Shown here piece after piece: positions 8,190 to 19,145 of a stretch of 64,000 nt of DNA (its first letter is position 1; each line of letters opens with the position of its first letter). Made by a program: the position numbers and the translations under genes. Location: NCBI RefSeq assembly GCF_001442755.1, contig NZ_CP006367.1, positions 1,364,001-1,428,000 on the forward strand, in the 5' to 3' direction. The notes below the pieces were generated by a model, which was not told the origin of the DNA, did no database searches, and saw only the letters and a list, made by a program, of their open reading frames with translations. This DNA is from Aureimonas sp. AU20. Lineage in GTDB: Bacteria; Pseudomonadota; Alphaproteobacteria; Rhizobiales; Rhizobiaceae.

Positions 8190-9455
8190 ATGGCTTCTTT
8201 GGCTGCATGGGCCGGCGCGTTCGCGATGGGCGTTTCGCTTCTGGCGATTCCCGCGACGGCGGCCGACCTCACGATCGCGCTCGGCTCCGTCGGCAAGGAC
8301 GTGGAGGAAATGCGCGGCCAGCTCGACGCGTTCCAGAAGGCCAGCGGCCACACCGTTCGCATCGTCACCATGCCGGCCTCGACCACAGATCAGTTCGGCC
8401 AGTACCGCCTCTGGCTGTCGGCCGGCAACAAGGATGTCGACGTCTACCGCACCGACGTCATCTGGGCGCCGCAGCTCGCCTCCGGCCTGATGGACCTCAC
8501 CGATGCGATGAAGGACGTCGTGGGCCAGCATCTGCCGGCCGTGATCCAGTCGCAGACCGTGGACGGCAAGCTCGTCGCCATGCCGCTCTTCGGCGACGCG
8601 CCCGCGCTCTACTATCGCAAGGATCTCTTAGAGAAATACGGCCGCCAGCCGCCCAAGACCTGGAAGGAACTCGGCGAAACCGCCAAGGCCGTGCTCGACG
8701 GCGAGCGGGCGGCCGGCAACACGCAGTTGACCGGCTTCGTGTTCCAGGGCGCGGCCTACGAGGGGCTGACCTGCGACGCGCTGGAATGGGTCGCCTCCAA
8801 TGGTGGCGGCCAGATCGTCTCGCCCGAGGGCGACATCACGGTCAACAATCTCAAGGCCGTGGCAGCGCTGGACCAGGCCAGGTCCTGGGTCGGCACGATC
8901 GCCCCGCAGGGCGTCCTCGGTTACATGGAAGAGGAATCGCGCGGGGTCTGGCAGACCGGCAACGCCGTCTTCATGCGCAACTGGCCCTATGCCTATCCGC
9001 TCAGCGAGGCGGCGGACTCGCCCGTCAAGGGCAAGTTCGATGCCGTTCCGCTGCCGGCGGGCGAGGGCGGAAGCTCGGCCGCCTGCCTCGGCGGATGGAA
9101 CCTCGCCGTTTCCCAATATTCGCAACATCAGGAGGCGGCGATCGAGCTGGTGAAATTCCTCACCTCCGCCGAGTCGCAGAAGCAGCGCGCCCTGGGCACC
9201 GCCCGCCTGCCGACCATCCCGGCGCTCTACGACGATCCGGAGATCAAGGAGAAGCAGCCGCTCGTCGCCAAGTGGAAGACCGTGTTCGAGAACGCGACGC
9301 CGCGCCCTTCCGCGCCGACCAAGGCCAAGTACAACGAAGTGTCGCAGCAATTCTGGACGGCGGTGAACAAGACGCTGGCGGGCCAGGGCGATGCCGCCTC
9401 GAACCTTCAGGATCTGGAGCGCCAGCTGCGCCGCCTCAAGCGCAACGCTTGGTAG
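8190..9455 (+). CDS. ABC transporter sugar-binding protein (ThuE-like, trehalose/maltose type)
   Basis: A 421-residue family 1 extracellular solute-binding protein, periplasmic, that captures the sugar for the permeases encoded just downstream. It has a clear Sec signal (MASLAAWAGAFAMGVSLLAIPATAA) and a mature start resembling rhizobial ThuE (LTIALGSVGKDVEEM). The ATG at 8190 follows a strong GGAGG. The operon order of binding protein, two permeases and ATPase matches thuEFGK/malEFGK systems, so trehalose, maltose or a related alpha-disaccharide is the likely ligand; the substrate is inferred. No thuAB or regulator gene lies nearby. A large stem-loop follows its stop and may let the binding protein be made in excess. 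Confidence 0.87.
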   Translation: MASLAAWAGAFAMGVSLLAIPATAADLTIALGSVGKDVEEMRGQLDAFQKASGHTVRIVTMPASTTDQFGQYRLWLSAGNKDVDVYRTDVIWAPQLASGLMDLTDAMKDVVGQHLPAVIQSQTVDGKLVAMPLFGDAPALYYRKDLLEKYGRQPPKTWKELGETAKAVLDGERAAGNTQLTGFVFQGAAYEGLTCDALEWVASNGGGQIVSPEGDITVNNLKAVAALDQARSWVGTIAPQGVLGYMEEESRGVWQTGNAVFMRNWPYAYPLSEAADSPVKGKFDAVPLPAGEGGSSAACLGGWNLAVSQYSQHQEAAIELVKFLTSAESQKQRALGTARLPTIPALYDDPEIKEKQPLVAKWKTVFENATPRPSAPTKAKYNEVSQQFWTAVNKTLAGQGDAASNLQDLERQLRRLKRNAW

Positions 9456-9467
9456 GCCTTTCGCCAG

Positions 9468-9526
9468 GGCTTGGGGGCGCCTGACGCTGCCGCCCTCGGG
9501 CGGAGCGGGAGCGGCGCCCCTAAGCC
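9468..9526 (+). promoter_or_regulatory. Large stem-loop between binding-protein and permease genes
   Basis: A 14-bp stem with one mismatch (9468-9481 against 9513-9526) encloses an inner 6-bp hairpin, CCGCCC and GGGCGG (9490-9503). It lies 12 bases after the stop of the binding-protein gene and ahead of the first permease. There is no T tract, so it may act as an RNA 3' stabiliser or partial attenuator rather than a full terminator. Such elements are known to raise binding-protein levels relative to permeases in other ABC operons; function here is inferred. Confidence 0.55.
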
Positions 9527-9606
9527 TCTCGTTCCCAGGCCTTTCGTCGGCGGGCCGCATTCTCGCCCGCCTCGACTGATCCTTGTCCTAGCGAGGCGCT
9601 TTCGCG

Positions 9607-10605
9607 ATGACCGAAGCACACACAGGCGCACCCCCGACCGAGAAGGCCTTCGAGGCCGAAGCGGCCCCGGCCGGCCGCTCGGCCCTGTCCTCGCAGCGCC
9701 GACGCGCGGCTTGGCTCTTTCTGACGCCGATGCTGGTGGTGCTGGCGCTGGTTGCGGCCTGGCCGCTGCTCCAGACGATCCGCTTCTCGCTCACAGACGC
9801 GCGGCTCGGCGATCTTCAGGGCGCGAACTTCATCGGCTTTCGCAACTACTACGAATGGGTGGACTATGGCGGCGGGGAGGGCGAAGCCTTCGGCCTTCTG
9901 GTTGATCCCGTCTGGTGGCAGGCCGTGTGGAACACGGTCCGCTACACGCTGATTTCCGTGTCGATCGAGACGGTGCTCGGCCTCATCTTCGCGCTGGTGC
10001 TCAACGCCAATTTCCCCGGCCGCGCCTTCGTGCGCGCGGCGGTGCTCATCCCCTGGGCGATCCCGACCATCGTCTCGGCCAAGATGTGGGCTTGGATGAT
10101 GAACGACCAGTTCGGCATTCTCAACGACATGCTGGTGAGCGTCGGCCTCATCTCCTCCCCCATCGCCTGGACCGCCTCGCCCGACACGGCGATGATCGCG
10201 GTCATCATCGTCGACGTCTGGAAGACGACGCCCTTCATGGCGCTGCTCATCCTCGCCGGCCTCCAGATGGTGCCGGGCGATGTCTACGAGGCGGCCAAGA
10301 TCGACGGGGTGAACGCGGTGAAGGTCTTCTTCAAGGTGACGCTGCCCCTGATCCGGCCGGCGATCCTCGTCGCCGTCATCTTCCGGGCGCTGGACGCGCT
10401 GCGCGTCTTCGACCTCATCTACGTGCTGACGCCGAACAATTCGCAGACCAAGACCATGAGCGTCTACGCCCAGGAAAATCTCTTCCAGTTCGACAATTTC
10501 GCCCAAGGCTCGGCCGCCTCGACGCTACTCTTCCTCGTGATCGCGATGATCACGCTGCTCTACATCAAGACCGCCCGCCTCAATCTGGAAGGAAACCGGA
10601 CATGA
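9607..10605 (+). CDS. Sugar ABC transporter permease (MalF/ThuF-like)
   Basis: A 332-residue inner-membrane permease of the MalFG (CUT1) type. It has a polar N-terminal tail, then about six membrane helices starting near residue 38 (AAWLFLTPMLVVLALVAAWPLL). The EAA loop that docks the ATPase is YEAAKIDGVNAVKVFFKVTLP. It forms a heterodimer with the next gene product. Its stop overlaps the start of the following permease (ATGA), consistent with translational coupling in one operon. Confidence 0.9.
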   Translation: MTEAHTGAPPTEKAFEAEAAPAGRSALSSQRRRAAWLFLTPMLVVLALVAAWPLLQTIRFSLTDARLGDLQGANFIGFRNYYEWVDYGGGEGEAFGLLVDPVWWQAVWNTVRYTLISVSIETVLGLIFALVLNANFPGRAFVRAAVLIPWAIPTIVSAKMWAWMMNDQFGILNDMLVSVGLISSPIAWTASPDTAMIAVIIVDVWKTTPFMALLILAGLQMVPGDVYEAAKIDGVNAVKVFFKVTLPLIRPAILVAVIFRALDALRVFDLIYVLTPNNSQTKTMSVYAQENLFQFDNFAQGSAASTLLFLVIAMITLLYIKTARLNLEGNRT

Positions 10606-11444
10606 GCGCCCGTTCCCTCAAGGCCGTCGCCGGGCGCACCGGCTTCTACGCGCTGGTGGTGGCGATCGTCCTCTTCTCGGTCTTTCCATTCTACTACGCC
10701 ATTCTGACCAGTCTGAAGACGGGCACCGATCTCTTCCGCATCGACTATCTCCCGCGCGCCGTCACGCTCATCAACTACGAGGGTGTCCTGTCGACGGCGA
10801 CCTTCCTGCGAAACGTCCTGAACTCGCTGATCGTGGCCGTGTCGGTCGTCGTGATCTCGCTGTTCCTGGCGGTGACGGCGGCCTATGCGCTGTCGCGCGT
10901 GCCCTTCCGCGGGCGGGGGCTTCTGCTCCTGACCATCCTCGCCGTGTCGATGTTTCCGCAGATCGCGGTGCTCGCCGGTCTATTCGAGATGATCCGCGCG
11001 ATGGGCCTCTACAACACGCTCTTCGCGCTGATCTTCGCCTACATGATCTTCACGCTGCCCTTCACCGTGTGGGTGCTGACCACCTTCATGCGCGATCTGC
11101 CGATCGAGATCGAGGAGGCGGCGATCGTCGATGGCGCCTCCCCCTTCACCATCGTTCGCCGCGTCTTCCTGCCGCTGATGTGGCCGGCGCTCGTCACCAC
11201 GGGGCTTCTCGCCTTCATCGCCGCGTGGAACGAATTCCTCTTCGCGCTCACCTTCGTCTCCAACAACGACACGCGCACCGTGCCGGTCGCCATCGCGCTT
11301 CTGTCCGGCGCATCGGAGCAGGAAACGCCCTGGGGCACGATCATGGCGGCCTCGGTGGTGGTCACCGTTCCGCTGATCGTCCTGGTGCTGGTGTTCCAGC
11401 GCAAGATCATCTCCGGCCTCACGGCAGGCGGCGTGAAGGGATGA
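10602..11444 (+). CDS. Sugar ABC transporter permease (MalG/ThuG-like)
   Basis: A 280-residue inner-membrane permease, partner of the preceding permease. It begins [20 protein letters not shown] with six predicted membrane helices and carries the EAA loop [20 protein letters not shown]. The start ATG at 10602 overlaps the previous stop by four bases. The frame is open far upstream but that part is an off-frame reading of the first permease. Together with the ATPase gene 34 bases downstream it completes the importer. Confidence 0.9.
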   Translation: MSARSLKAVAGRTGFYALVVAIVLFSVFPFYYAILTSLKTGTDLFRIDYLPRAVTLINYEGVLSTATFLRNVLNSLIVAVSVVVISLFLAVTAAYALSRVPFRGRGLLLLTILAVSMFPQIAVLAGLFEMIRAMGLYNTLFALIFAYMIFTLPFTVWVLTTFMRDLPIEIEEAAIVDGASPFTIVRRVFLPLMWPALVTTGLLAFIAAWNEFLFALTFVSNNDTRTVPVAIALLSGASEQETPWGTIMAASVVVTVPLIVLVLVFQRKIISGLTAGGVKG

Positions 11445-11478
11445 AGCCCCAAGCCTCGTTCTCGAAAGGAAACATCCC

Positions 11479-12585
11479 ATGGCGGGAGTGAAGCTCACCA
11501 AGGTCAAGAAGCGCTACGGCGCGGTTGAGGTTCTGCACGGCATCGATCTCGACATCCGCCCGGGCGAGTTCGTGGTCTTCGTCGGCCCTTCGGGCTGCGG
11601 CAAGTCCACGCTCCTGCGCGTCATCGCGGGGCTGGAGGACATTTCCGCCGGCACGCTGGAGATCGACGGGCGCGTGGTCAACGAGGCGACGCCCAAGGAA
11701 CGCGGCATCGCCATGGTGTTCCAGAGCTACGCCCTCTATCCGCATATGACGGTCTACGACAACATGGCCTTCGGCCTGACCTTGGAGAAGAACGGCTCCA
11801 AGGCCGAGATCGACAAGCGCGTGCGCGAGGCGGCGAAGATCCTGCAGATCGAGCCCTATCTCGACCGCCTGCCCAAGGCCCTGTCGGGCGGCCAGCGCCA
11901 GCGCGTGGCGATCGGCCGGGCGATCACGCGCAACCCGAAGGTCTTCCTGTTCGACGAGCCGCTGTCCAATCTCGACGCGGCCCTGCGCGTGCAGACCCGC
12001 ATCGAGATCGCCCGCCTGCACGAGAAGATGCACGGCACGACCATGATCTACGTCACGCACGACCAGGTCGAGGCCATGACGCTGGCGGACCGGATCGTGG
12101 TGCTGAACAAGGGCCATGTGGAGCAGGTCGGCGCGCCGCTGGAGCTTTATGCCGATCCCGACAATCTCTTCGTCGCCCAGTTCATCGGCTCGCCGGCCAT
12201 GAACATTCTGCCCGCCACGCTGGAGCCGACGGGCGACGCCATTCGCGCCCGCATCGGCACGGGCCAGTCCGTGGCCCTGCCGGGCCTCGCCGGATCGTCG
12301 CTTGGGGGCGGGAAGGGGCATCTGGGCGTGCGGCCCGAGGACTTGGCGCTGACCGACGAGGTGGACGCGCTGCTTTCGGGCACGGTGACGCTGGTCGAGC
12401 CGCTGGGCGAGGTAACGCTGGTTTATGTCGACGTGGGCGCGGCTGAGCCGATCGTCGCCAAGCTGCCGGGCGCGGTGCATCTCGATCGCGGAGCCACGAT
12501 TCGCCTCAAGGCGGAGGCCGACAAGATCCGCCTGTTCGGGGAGGACGGACGCGCCGTTCGCACGGCGCGTCGCCTCGCGGCCTGA
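11479..12585 (+). CDS. Sugar ABC transporter ATP-binding protein (MalK/UgpC/ThuK-like)
   Basis: A 368-residue ATPase that powers the importer from the cytoplasmic side. Walker A is GPSGCGKST, the signature is LSGGQRQRV, Walker B is [12 protein letters not shown], and the switch histidine lies in [10 protein letters not shown]. The C-terminal third forms the MalK-type regulatory/OB-fold domain. The ATG at 11479 has AAGGA seven bases upstream. It is the last gene of the operon; the convergent CapD-like gene ends 30 bases further on. Confidence 0.92.
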   Translation: MAGVKLTKVKKRYGAVEVLHGIDLDIRPGEFVVFVGPSGCGKSTLLRVIAGLEDISAGTLEIDGRVVNEATPKERGIAMVFQSYALYPHMTVYDNMAFGLTLEKNGSKAEIDKRVREAAKILQIEPYLDRLPKALSGGQRQRVAIGRAITRNPKVFLFDEPLSNLDAALRVQTRIEIARLHEKMHGTTMIYVTHDQVEAMTLADRIVVLNKGHVEQVGAPLELYADPDNLFVAQFIGSPAMNILPATLEPTGDAIRARIGTGQSVALPGLAGSSLGGGKGHLGVRPEDLALTDEVDALLSGTVTLVEPLGEVTLVYVDVGAAEPIVAKLPGAVHLDRGATIRLKAEADKIRLFGEDGRAVRTARRLAA

Positions 12586-12615
12586 GAGCGCGAAAGAACT
12601 GGCCCAGGCGGCGCC

Positions 12616-14640
12616 TTAGGGCGCCGACGCCGTCTCGGTTTCGTCCGCCTGCCGTTCGACGGCTTTCGCCTCTTCGGCGTCCGTCGGAGCGGCAAGGCGC
12701 GGCACGCTTGCGCCCTCGATCAGCTTCGGCGCTTCGTCGCGCAGCGGCGTGAACTCCGGCACGATCGCCCGCAGCACGGCGATGGCCGCGTCCGCGTCGC
12801 CCGCCCGCACGGCCGCTTCCGCTTCCGCGAAGCGCCGACGCAGCAGGTCGAGATCGGAAACGCGCGATCGAGCGATCAGGAGCCCGGCGCGGCCGGTCTT
12901 CTCGCGCGTCTCGCCTTCGCCGAACAGCTCCTCGTAAAGCTTCTCGCCCTTGCGCAGGCCGGTGTAGCGGACGGCGATATCGACATGCGGGCGCAAGCCC
13001 GCGAGCTGGATCAGCCGTTCGGCCAGTTCCGCGATGCGGATCGGCTCGCCCATGTCGAGAACGAAAATCTGCCCTTCCGCCGCATGGGCGCCCAGGCCAT
13101 GGCCGGCGGCGTGGAGGATCAGGCGCGAGGCTTCGGGGATCGTCATGAAGAAGCGGGTGATGTCGGGATGCGTCACGGTCAGCGGCCCGCCGCGCGCCAG
13201 CTGCGCCTGAAACAGCGGGATCACCGAGCCCGCCGAGCCCATCACGTTGCCGAAGCGAACCGTCATGAAACGCGTGCCCGAACCGGCAAGGTCCAGCGCC
13301 TGACAGTAGGCCTCGGCCGCGCGCTTGGTCGCGCCCATGACATTGGTCGGGTTCACCGCCTTGTCGGTGGAGACCATGACGAAGGCCGTCGCGCCGCAGC
13401 CGAGCGCGGCGTTCGCCACGTTGCGCGAGCCCAGGAGATTGGTCTCGATGCCTTCGAGAGGATTGTCCTCGACGATCGGCACATGCTTGAGCGCGGCGGC
13501 ATGGAAGATCACGTCCGGCCGCCACTGGTTGAAGAGGCGGGCGATCCGGTCGGCCTGACGCACGTCGACGATGCGCTCCACCACCTCGACGCCGGGATGG
13601 CTGACCTCCATCCGCTTGCCGATCGCGTAGAGATTGAACTCGTTGGCATCCACCAAGATCATCCGCCCCGGCTCGAAGGCGGCGATCTGGTTGACGAGTT
13701 CGGAGCCGATCGACCCGCCGGCGCCGGTCACCGCGATGCAGCGGCCGCGAATGAGGCGGGCGACCTCGGCCGTGTCGAGCTCCACCTCGTTGCGGCCGAG
13801 AAGATCCTCCAGCGAGACGGGCAGAGCCTCGATCGGCTTGTCGGCGTCCACGCCGCCAGCGCGCGAAATGTCCGGCAGACGCTTCACCGCGATCTGGAAA
13901 GGCGCGGCCGATTCCACGACGCGCGACAGGTCGGCCGGCGAAATGTTGGTCTGGGTGACGATCAGCTGCGTGATCGGCGTCGCGCCATGCTCGGCCTGCT
14001 GGACGATCTCCGGCAGGTCCGCCAGTGCGCCGAGAACCCGCAGCCCGTGCAACTGGCGGCGGCGGTTCTTGGCGAGTGGATCGAGGAGGCCGACGATATG
14101 GGGGCTGTTGTGCGAGCGGCGCGCGTTGCGGATGAAGAGATCGGCATTGTCGGAAAAGCCGTAGAGCAGGATGTGCTGCGGGCGCTGGAGCACCGCGCCC
14201 GTCTCGAAAAAGCGCTCCGACAGGCCGCGCTCCTTGTAGAGGCGGTAGGCGAGGCGCGGGCCGCCAAGGCCGACGATCATGATGAACCAGGTCATGATGA
14301 AGGCCGAGCGCGGAAAATATTCGCCCCGGAACAGGATGAAATTGGCGATCAGGAAGACGACGTTCACCGCCGTCGCCGCCTTCACGATCGACACGACGTC
14401 GAGCAGCGAGGCGTAGCGCCAGGCGCCGCTGTTCAGCGAAAACAGGGGGAACATGGCGGCCGAGAGCGCGGTGAAGCCGCCGATCATCGCCCAAAGCTGC
14501 CAGGAATGGGTCAGCGCGTAGGAATCGAAAGCCAGCGCCAGCGATAGGCTGATCGCCAGCGCGGCGACCAAAACGTCATGCACGATGCCGAACGAGCGGA
14601 GCGAGCCGCGCGGAAGCTTGATGCGGGACGAACGCGACAT
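12616..14640 (-). CDS. WbpM/FlaA1/CapD-type UDP-sugar 4,6-dehydratase/epimerase, membrane-anchored
   Basis: A 674-residue protein with four hydrophobic N-terminal helices, a CoA-binding-like domain and a C-terminal extended-SDR domain. The NAD-binding motif is VTGAGGSIGSEL. The active-site segment STDKAVNPTNVMGATKRAAE has Met in place of the usual SDR tyrosine, typical of the large WbpM-like branch. These enzymes convert UDP-GlcNAc to 4-keto-6-deoxy sugars for surface glycans. The ATG at 14638-14640 has AAGGA upstream. It probably serves the polysaccharide locus on the other side of the ABC operon. The C-terminal ~70 residues are Ala/Glu-rich and poorly conserved. Confidence 0.88.
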   Translation of the reverse strand: MSRSSRIKLPRGSLRSFGIVHDVLVAALAISLSLALAFDSYALTHSWQLWAMIGGFTALSAAMFPLFSLNSGAWRYASLLDVVSIVKAATAVNVVFLIANFILFRGEYFPRSAFIMTWFIMIVGLGGPRLAYRLYKERGLSERFFETGAVLQRPQHILLYGFSDNADLFIRNARRSHNSPHIVGLLDPLAKNRRRQLHGLRVLGALADLPEIVQQAEHGATPITQLIVTQTNISPADLSRVVESAAPFQIAVKRLPDISRAGGVDADKPIEALPVSLEDLLGRNEVELDTAEVARLIRGRCIAVTGAGGSIGSELVNQIAAFEPGRMILVDANEFNLYAIGKRMEVSHPGVEVVERIVDVRQADRIARLFNQWRPDVIFHAAALKHVPIVEDNPLEGIETNLLGSRNVANAALGCGATAFVMVSTDKAVNPTNVMGATKRAAEAYCQALDLAGSGTRFMTVRFGNVMGSAGSVIPLFQAQLARGGPLTVTHPDITRFFMTIPEASRLILHAAGHGLGAHAAEGQIFVLDMGEPIRIAELAERLIQLAGLRPHVDIAVRYTGLRKGEKLYEELFGEGETREKTGRAGLLIARSRVSDLDLLRRRFAEAEAAVRAGDADAAIAVLRAIVPEFTPLRDEAPKLIEGASVPRLAAPTDAEEAKAVERQADETETASAP

Positions 14641-14877
14641 GATGGCCAATCCTTCTTCGAAACGGGGCGAAGGGCCTCGTCTCGCCGACATCAGTTCAGC
14701 GGGGATCTGTTCCGCCTCGCTTCCGTCGATCGCTGCTTTCGCATCGGTTCGGGACCGCGCCGGTCGCCGTGCCGATGCCCGGTCGCCCGCGCGCGCCGCA
14801 AGGCGCGACCCGGACCTTCAGCGATCGGCCGCCCCGCGAAGGGTCGGCATCCCGCTGTCGCGTCCGGTCTAGCCGAT

Positions 14878-14904
14878 CCCGCCGGAAAGGGGAAATCCGG
14901 CGGG
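14878..14904 (-). terminator. Hairpin after edd
   Basis: Perfect 9-bp stem, CCCGCCGGA and TCCGGCGGG, with a 9-base loop, 18 bases beyond the edd stop. There is no U tract on the minus strand, so it could be a Rho-assisted terminator or a 3' stabiliser. The remainder of the 14641-14922 gap, upstream of the CapD-like gene, shows nothing else I can support. Confidence 0.45.
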
Positions 14905-14922
14905 CGTTGCAACTTGGCTTCG

Positions 14923-16740
<1,818 letters not shown>

Positions 16741-16796
16741 GACGTCACCTCGTTGGCTTGGGGGTGGCGGGCTCTCGCCGCCCGCCCGGTCGTTCG

Positions 16797-16821
16797 GCCC
16801 GGCGCTTCGCGCGCGCCGGGC
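16797..16821 (-). promoter_or_regulatory. Hairpin between pgl and edd
   Basis: Perfect 9-bp stem GCCCGGCGC / GCGCCGGGC with a 7-base loop, 13 bases beyond the pgl stop within the operon; a weaker 6-bp GCGGGC / GCCCGC hairpin lies next to it. It could modulate the ratio of edd to the upstream genes; function inferred. Confidence 0.4.
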
Positions 16822-16833
16822 ATCGGGAGTCTT

Positions 16834-17535
16834 TCAGGGTGCCCAGAAAACCTGAAGCGGTTCCTCGCGCGGCGCCCGCAGGACGGCGCGCACCGGCATG
16901 TCCTCCGCCGGGCCTTCGCCCAGCGCGCGCTCCAGAACCTCGCGCTTGTCCTCGCCCTCGATATGAAGCGCCAGGAAGCGCGCCTCCGCAAGACGCTTGA
17001 GCGTGAGCGTGACGCGCGGCTCGCCCGCGCCGGGCGCTTCCATCGCGATCACCGCTTCGGGATAGGCGGGGTCGATCGCGGTCGAAAGCCGGGAGCCGCC
17101 GGGGAAGAAGGAGGCCGTGTGGCCGTCGGTTCCCATGCCGAGGATCACCGCGTCGAACGGGTGCGGCAATCCGCCGAAGCGGGCGGAGAGTTCGCCCACG
17201 GCCTCCAGCGCGTCAAGCCCCTCGATATAGAAGGGCTCCAGATGCGCCTCGGCCGCGCGGCCGCGCAGAAGGTTCTCGCGCACCAGCCGGGCGTTGGAGC
17301 GCTCGGAAGTCTCGGGAACCCAGCGCTCGTCCACCAGGATCACCGTGACCTTCGCCCAGTCGATCTCGGCCTCAGACAGGTGGCGGAACAGGAGCTTGGG
17401 GGTCGAGCCGCCGGACACGGCGAGAACCGCCGAGCCCTGCGTGGCGACGCCGCCGGCCAGAACCGCCGCGATGCCGGCGGCGAGCGCTTCGGCCAGCGCC
17501 TCGCGGGTTTCGTAGTCGTGCCGCTTGATCGTCAT
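16834..17535 (-). CDS. pgl: 6-Phosphogluconolactonase
   Basis: Hydrolyses 6-phosphogluconolactone to 6-phosphogluconate between Zwf and Edd. It has 233 residues, usual for bacterial Pgl (DevB type). Family motifs are AVLAVSGGSTPKLLF, ILVDERWVPETSERSN and ILGMGTDGHTASFFPG. The start ATG at 17533-17535 lies 8 bases after the zwf stop, so zwf and pgl are closely coupled. Confidence 0.94.
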   Translation of the reverse strand: MTIKRHDYETREALAEALAAGIAAVLAGGVATQGSAVLAVSGGSTPKLLFRHLSEAEIDWAKVTVILVDERWVPETSERSNARLVRENLLRGRAAEAHLEPFYIEGLDALEAVGELSARFGGLPHPFDAVILGMGTDGHTASFFPGGSRLSTAIDPAYPEAVIAMEAPGAGEPRVTLTLKRLAEARFLALHIEGEDKREVLERALGEGPAEDMPVRAVLRAPREEPLQVFWAP

Positions 17536-17543
17536 CGCCGCTC

Positions 17544-19022
17544 TCAATCCGGCTCGTGCCAGGTGCGCCCGTCGCGCTCGATCAGCGCGATGGAGGAGGA
17601 GGGACCCCAGGTGCCGGACGTGTAGCCTTGCGGCTTCATGCCCCGGTTTTCCCAGGCCTTGAGAATGGGGTCGACCCATTCCCAGGCGGCCTGCACCTCG
17701 TCGCGGCGCATGAACAGGGTCTGGTTGCCCCGGATCACGTCCATCAGAAGGCGCTCGTAGGCGTCGGGATTGCGCACGTGGAAGGACTCGGCGAAGGTCA
17801 TGTCGAGCGGCACGTGGCGCAGGCGCATGCCGCCCGGGCCGGGGTCCTTGATCATCAGCCACTGCTTCACGCCCTCGTCGGGCTGCAGGCGCATGACCAG
17901 CTGGTTCTGCTGGACGTGCCCGGCCGAGCCCTCGAAGATCGAGTGCGGAATGGGCCGGAAGGTGACGACGATCTCGCTCATGCGCTCCGACAGGCGCTTG
18001 CCCGTGCGGATGTAGAAGGGCACGCCCGACCAGCGCCAATTGTTGATCTCGGCCTTGATGGCGACGAAGGTCTCGGTGTCGCTCGTCGGCTCGCCGAGAT
18101 CGTCGAGATAGCCCTTCACCGCGCCGCCGTTGGAGGCGCCCGCGCGATACTGGCCGCGCACGGTGACGTGCTCGATATTGCTGTCGTCGATGCGCTTGAG
18201 CGAGCGCAGGATCTTCAGCTTCTCGTCGCGCAGCGCGTCGGCGTCCATGGCCGAGGGCGGCTCCAGCGCCACGAGGCAGACGAGCTGGAGGATATGGTTC
18301 TGCACCATGTCGCGCAGCGCGCCGGCCGTGTTGTAGTAGCCCGCGCGCCCTTCCAGGCCGACGCTCTCGGCGACCGTGATCTGCACGTGGTCCACGAAGG
18401 CCGAGTTCCACAGCGGTTCGTAGAGCATGTTGGCAAAGCGCAGAGCCATGAGGTTCTGCACGGTTTCCTTGCCGAGATAGTGGTCGATGCGGAAGACTTG
18501 GTCTTCGCGGAAATGCTCGCCGATCAGCGCGTTCAGCTGCATGGCCGATTCGAGATCGCGCCCGACCGGCTTCTCCACCACGAGGCGGGTGCGGTCGTTG
18601 GCGAGCCCTTGCGTGTTGATGTGCGAGGCGATGTCGGCGAACAGCGAGGGGCTGACGGCCATGTAGAAGGCGCGGATGCGGTTGTCGCCCGCCTCGTCCA
18701 GAAGCGCCTTCAGTTCGGCCCAGCCGCCGTCGCCCTTTGCGTCCACCTGCCGGTAGTGCAGGCGCGCCAGAAAGCGCTCCATCGCGGTCGGGTGGCGGTC
18801 CTCGGCGGCGACGAAGGATTCCAGCGCCTTCTGCGCGAAGGCGCGATAGGCTTCGTCCGACAGGGCGGTGCGGGAGGCGCCGATGATGCGCGCGCCGGCG
18901 GGGATCTGGCCGTCGCGATCGCGATGATAAAGGGCGGGCAGCAGCTTGCGCTCCGCGAGATCGCCGTTTCCGCCGAAAACGATGTAATCGAAGATCTCTA
19001 CGGGGATGATCTGGCTGGACAC
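17544..19022 (-). CDS. zwf: Glucose-6-phosphate dehydrogenase
   Basis: Oxidises glucose-6-phosphate to the lactone, feeding the Entner-Doudoroff pathway and making NADPH. It has 492 residues. The dinucleotide-binding start is IVFGGNGDLAERKLLPAL, and the active-site signature RIDHYLGKE is intact. The start is a GTG at 19020-19022 with AGGAG upstream; no in-frame ATG fits. It is the first gene of zwf-pgl-edd. An AT-rich palindrome centred at 19083/19084 lies about 60 bases upstream and is a candidate operator. Confidence 0.96.
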   Translation of the reverse strand: MSSQIIPVEIFDYIVFGGNGDLAERKLLPALYHRDRDGQIPAGARIIGASRTALSDEAYRAFAQKALESFVAAEDRHPTAMERFLARLHYRQVDAKGDGGWAELKALLDEAGDNRIRAFYMAVSPSLFADIASHINTQGLANDRTRLVVEKPVGRDLESAMQLNALIGEHFREDQVFRIDHYLGKETVQNLMALRFANMLYEPLWNSAFVDHVQITVAESVGLEGRAGYYNTAGALRDMVQNHILQLVCLVALEPPSAMDADALRDEKLKILRSLKRIDDSNIEHVTVRGQYRAGASNGGAVKGYLDDLGEPTSDTETFVAIKAEINNWRWSGVPFYIRTGKRLSERMSEIVVTFRPIPHSIFEGSAGHVQQNQLVMRLQPDEGVKQWLMIKDPGPGGMRLRHVPLDMTFAESFHVRNPDAYERLLMDVIRGNQTLFMRRDEVQAAWEWVDPILKAWENRGMKPQGYTSGTWGPSSSIALIERDGRTWHEPD

Positions 19023-19078
19023 GAGGTCAACATCTCCTGATAGCGCCCCGCCGGTCGGGCCTGGGGCTGGCTATAATC

Positions 19079-19088
19079 TAATCGATTA
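19079..19088. promoter_or_regulatory. Candidate operator palindrome upstream of zwf
   Basis: Perfect 10-bp palindrome TAATCGATTA embedded in an AT-rich island (19071-19093) in otherwise GC-rich DNA. Beyond one mismatched pair the symmetry resumes for two more pairs. It is the only obvious signal in the 123-base gap between zwf and the phytochrome gene. Binding of a sugar-acid-responsive regulator is inference. Confidence 0.45.
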
Positions 19089-19145
19089 AATATGGGAAGC
19101 CGACGCCTGCCCCACCCGGGAGGCGGCGGGGACGCGGCAGACGGC

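Noticed and set aside
12609..12626. Hairpin CGGCGCC/GGCGCCG near the end of the sugar importer ATPase gene as a terminator.
   Set aside because: It overlaps the stop codon of the convergent gene, has no T tract and is weak evidence in GC-rich DNA.
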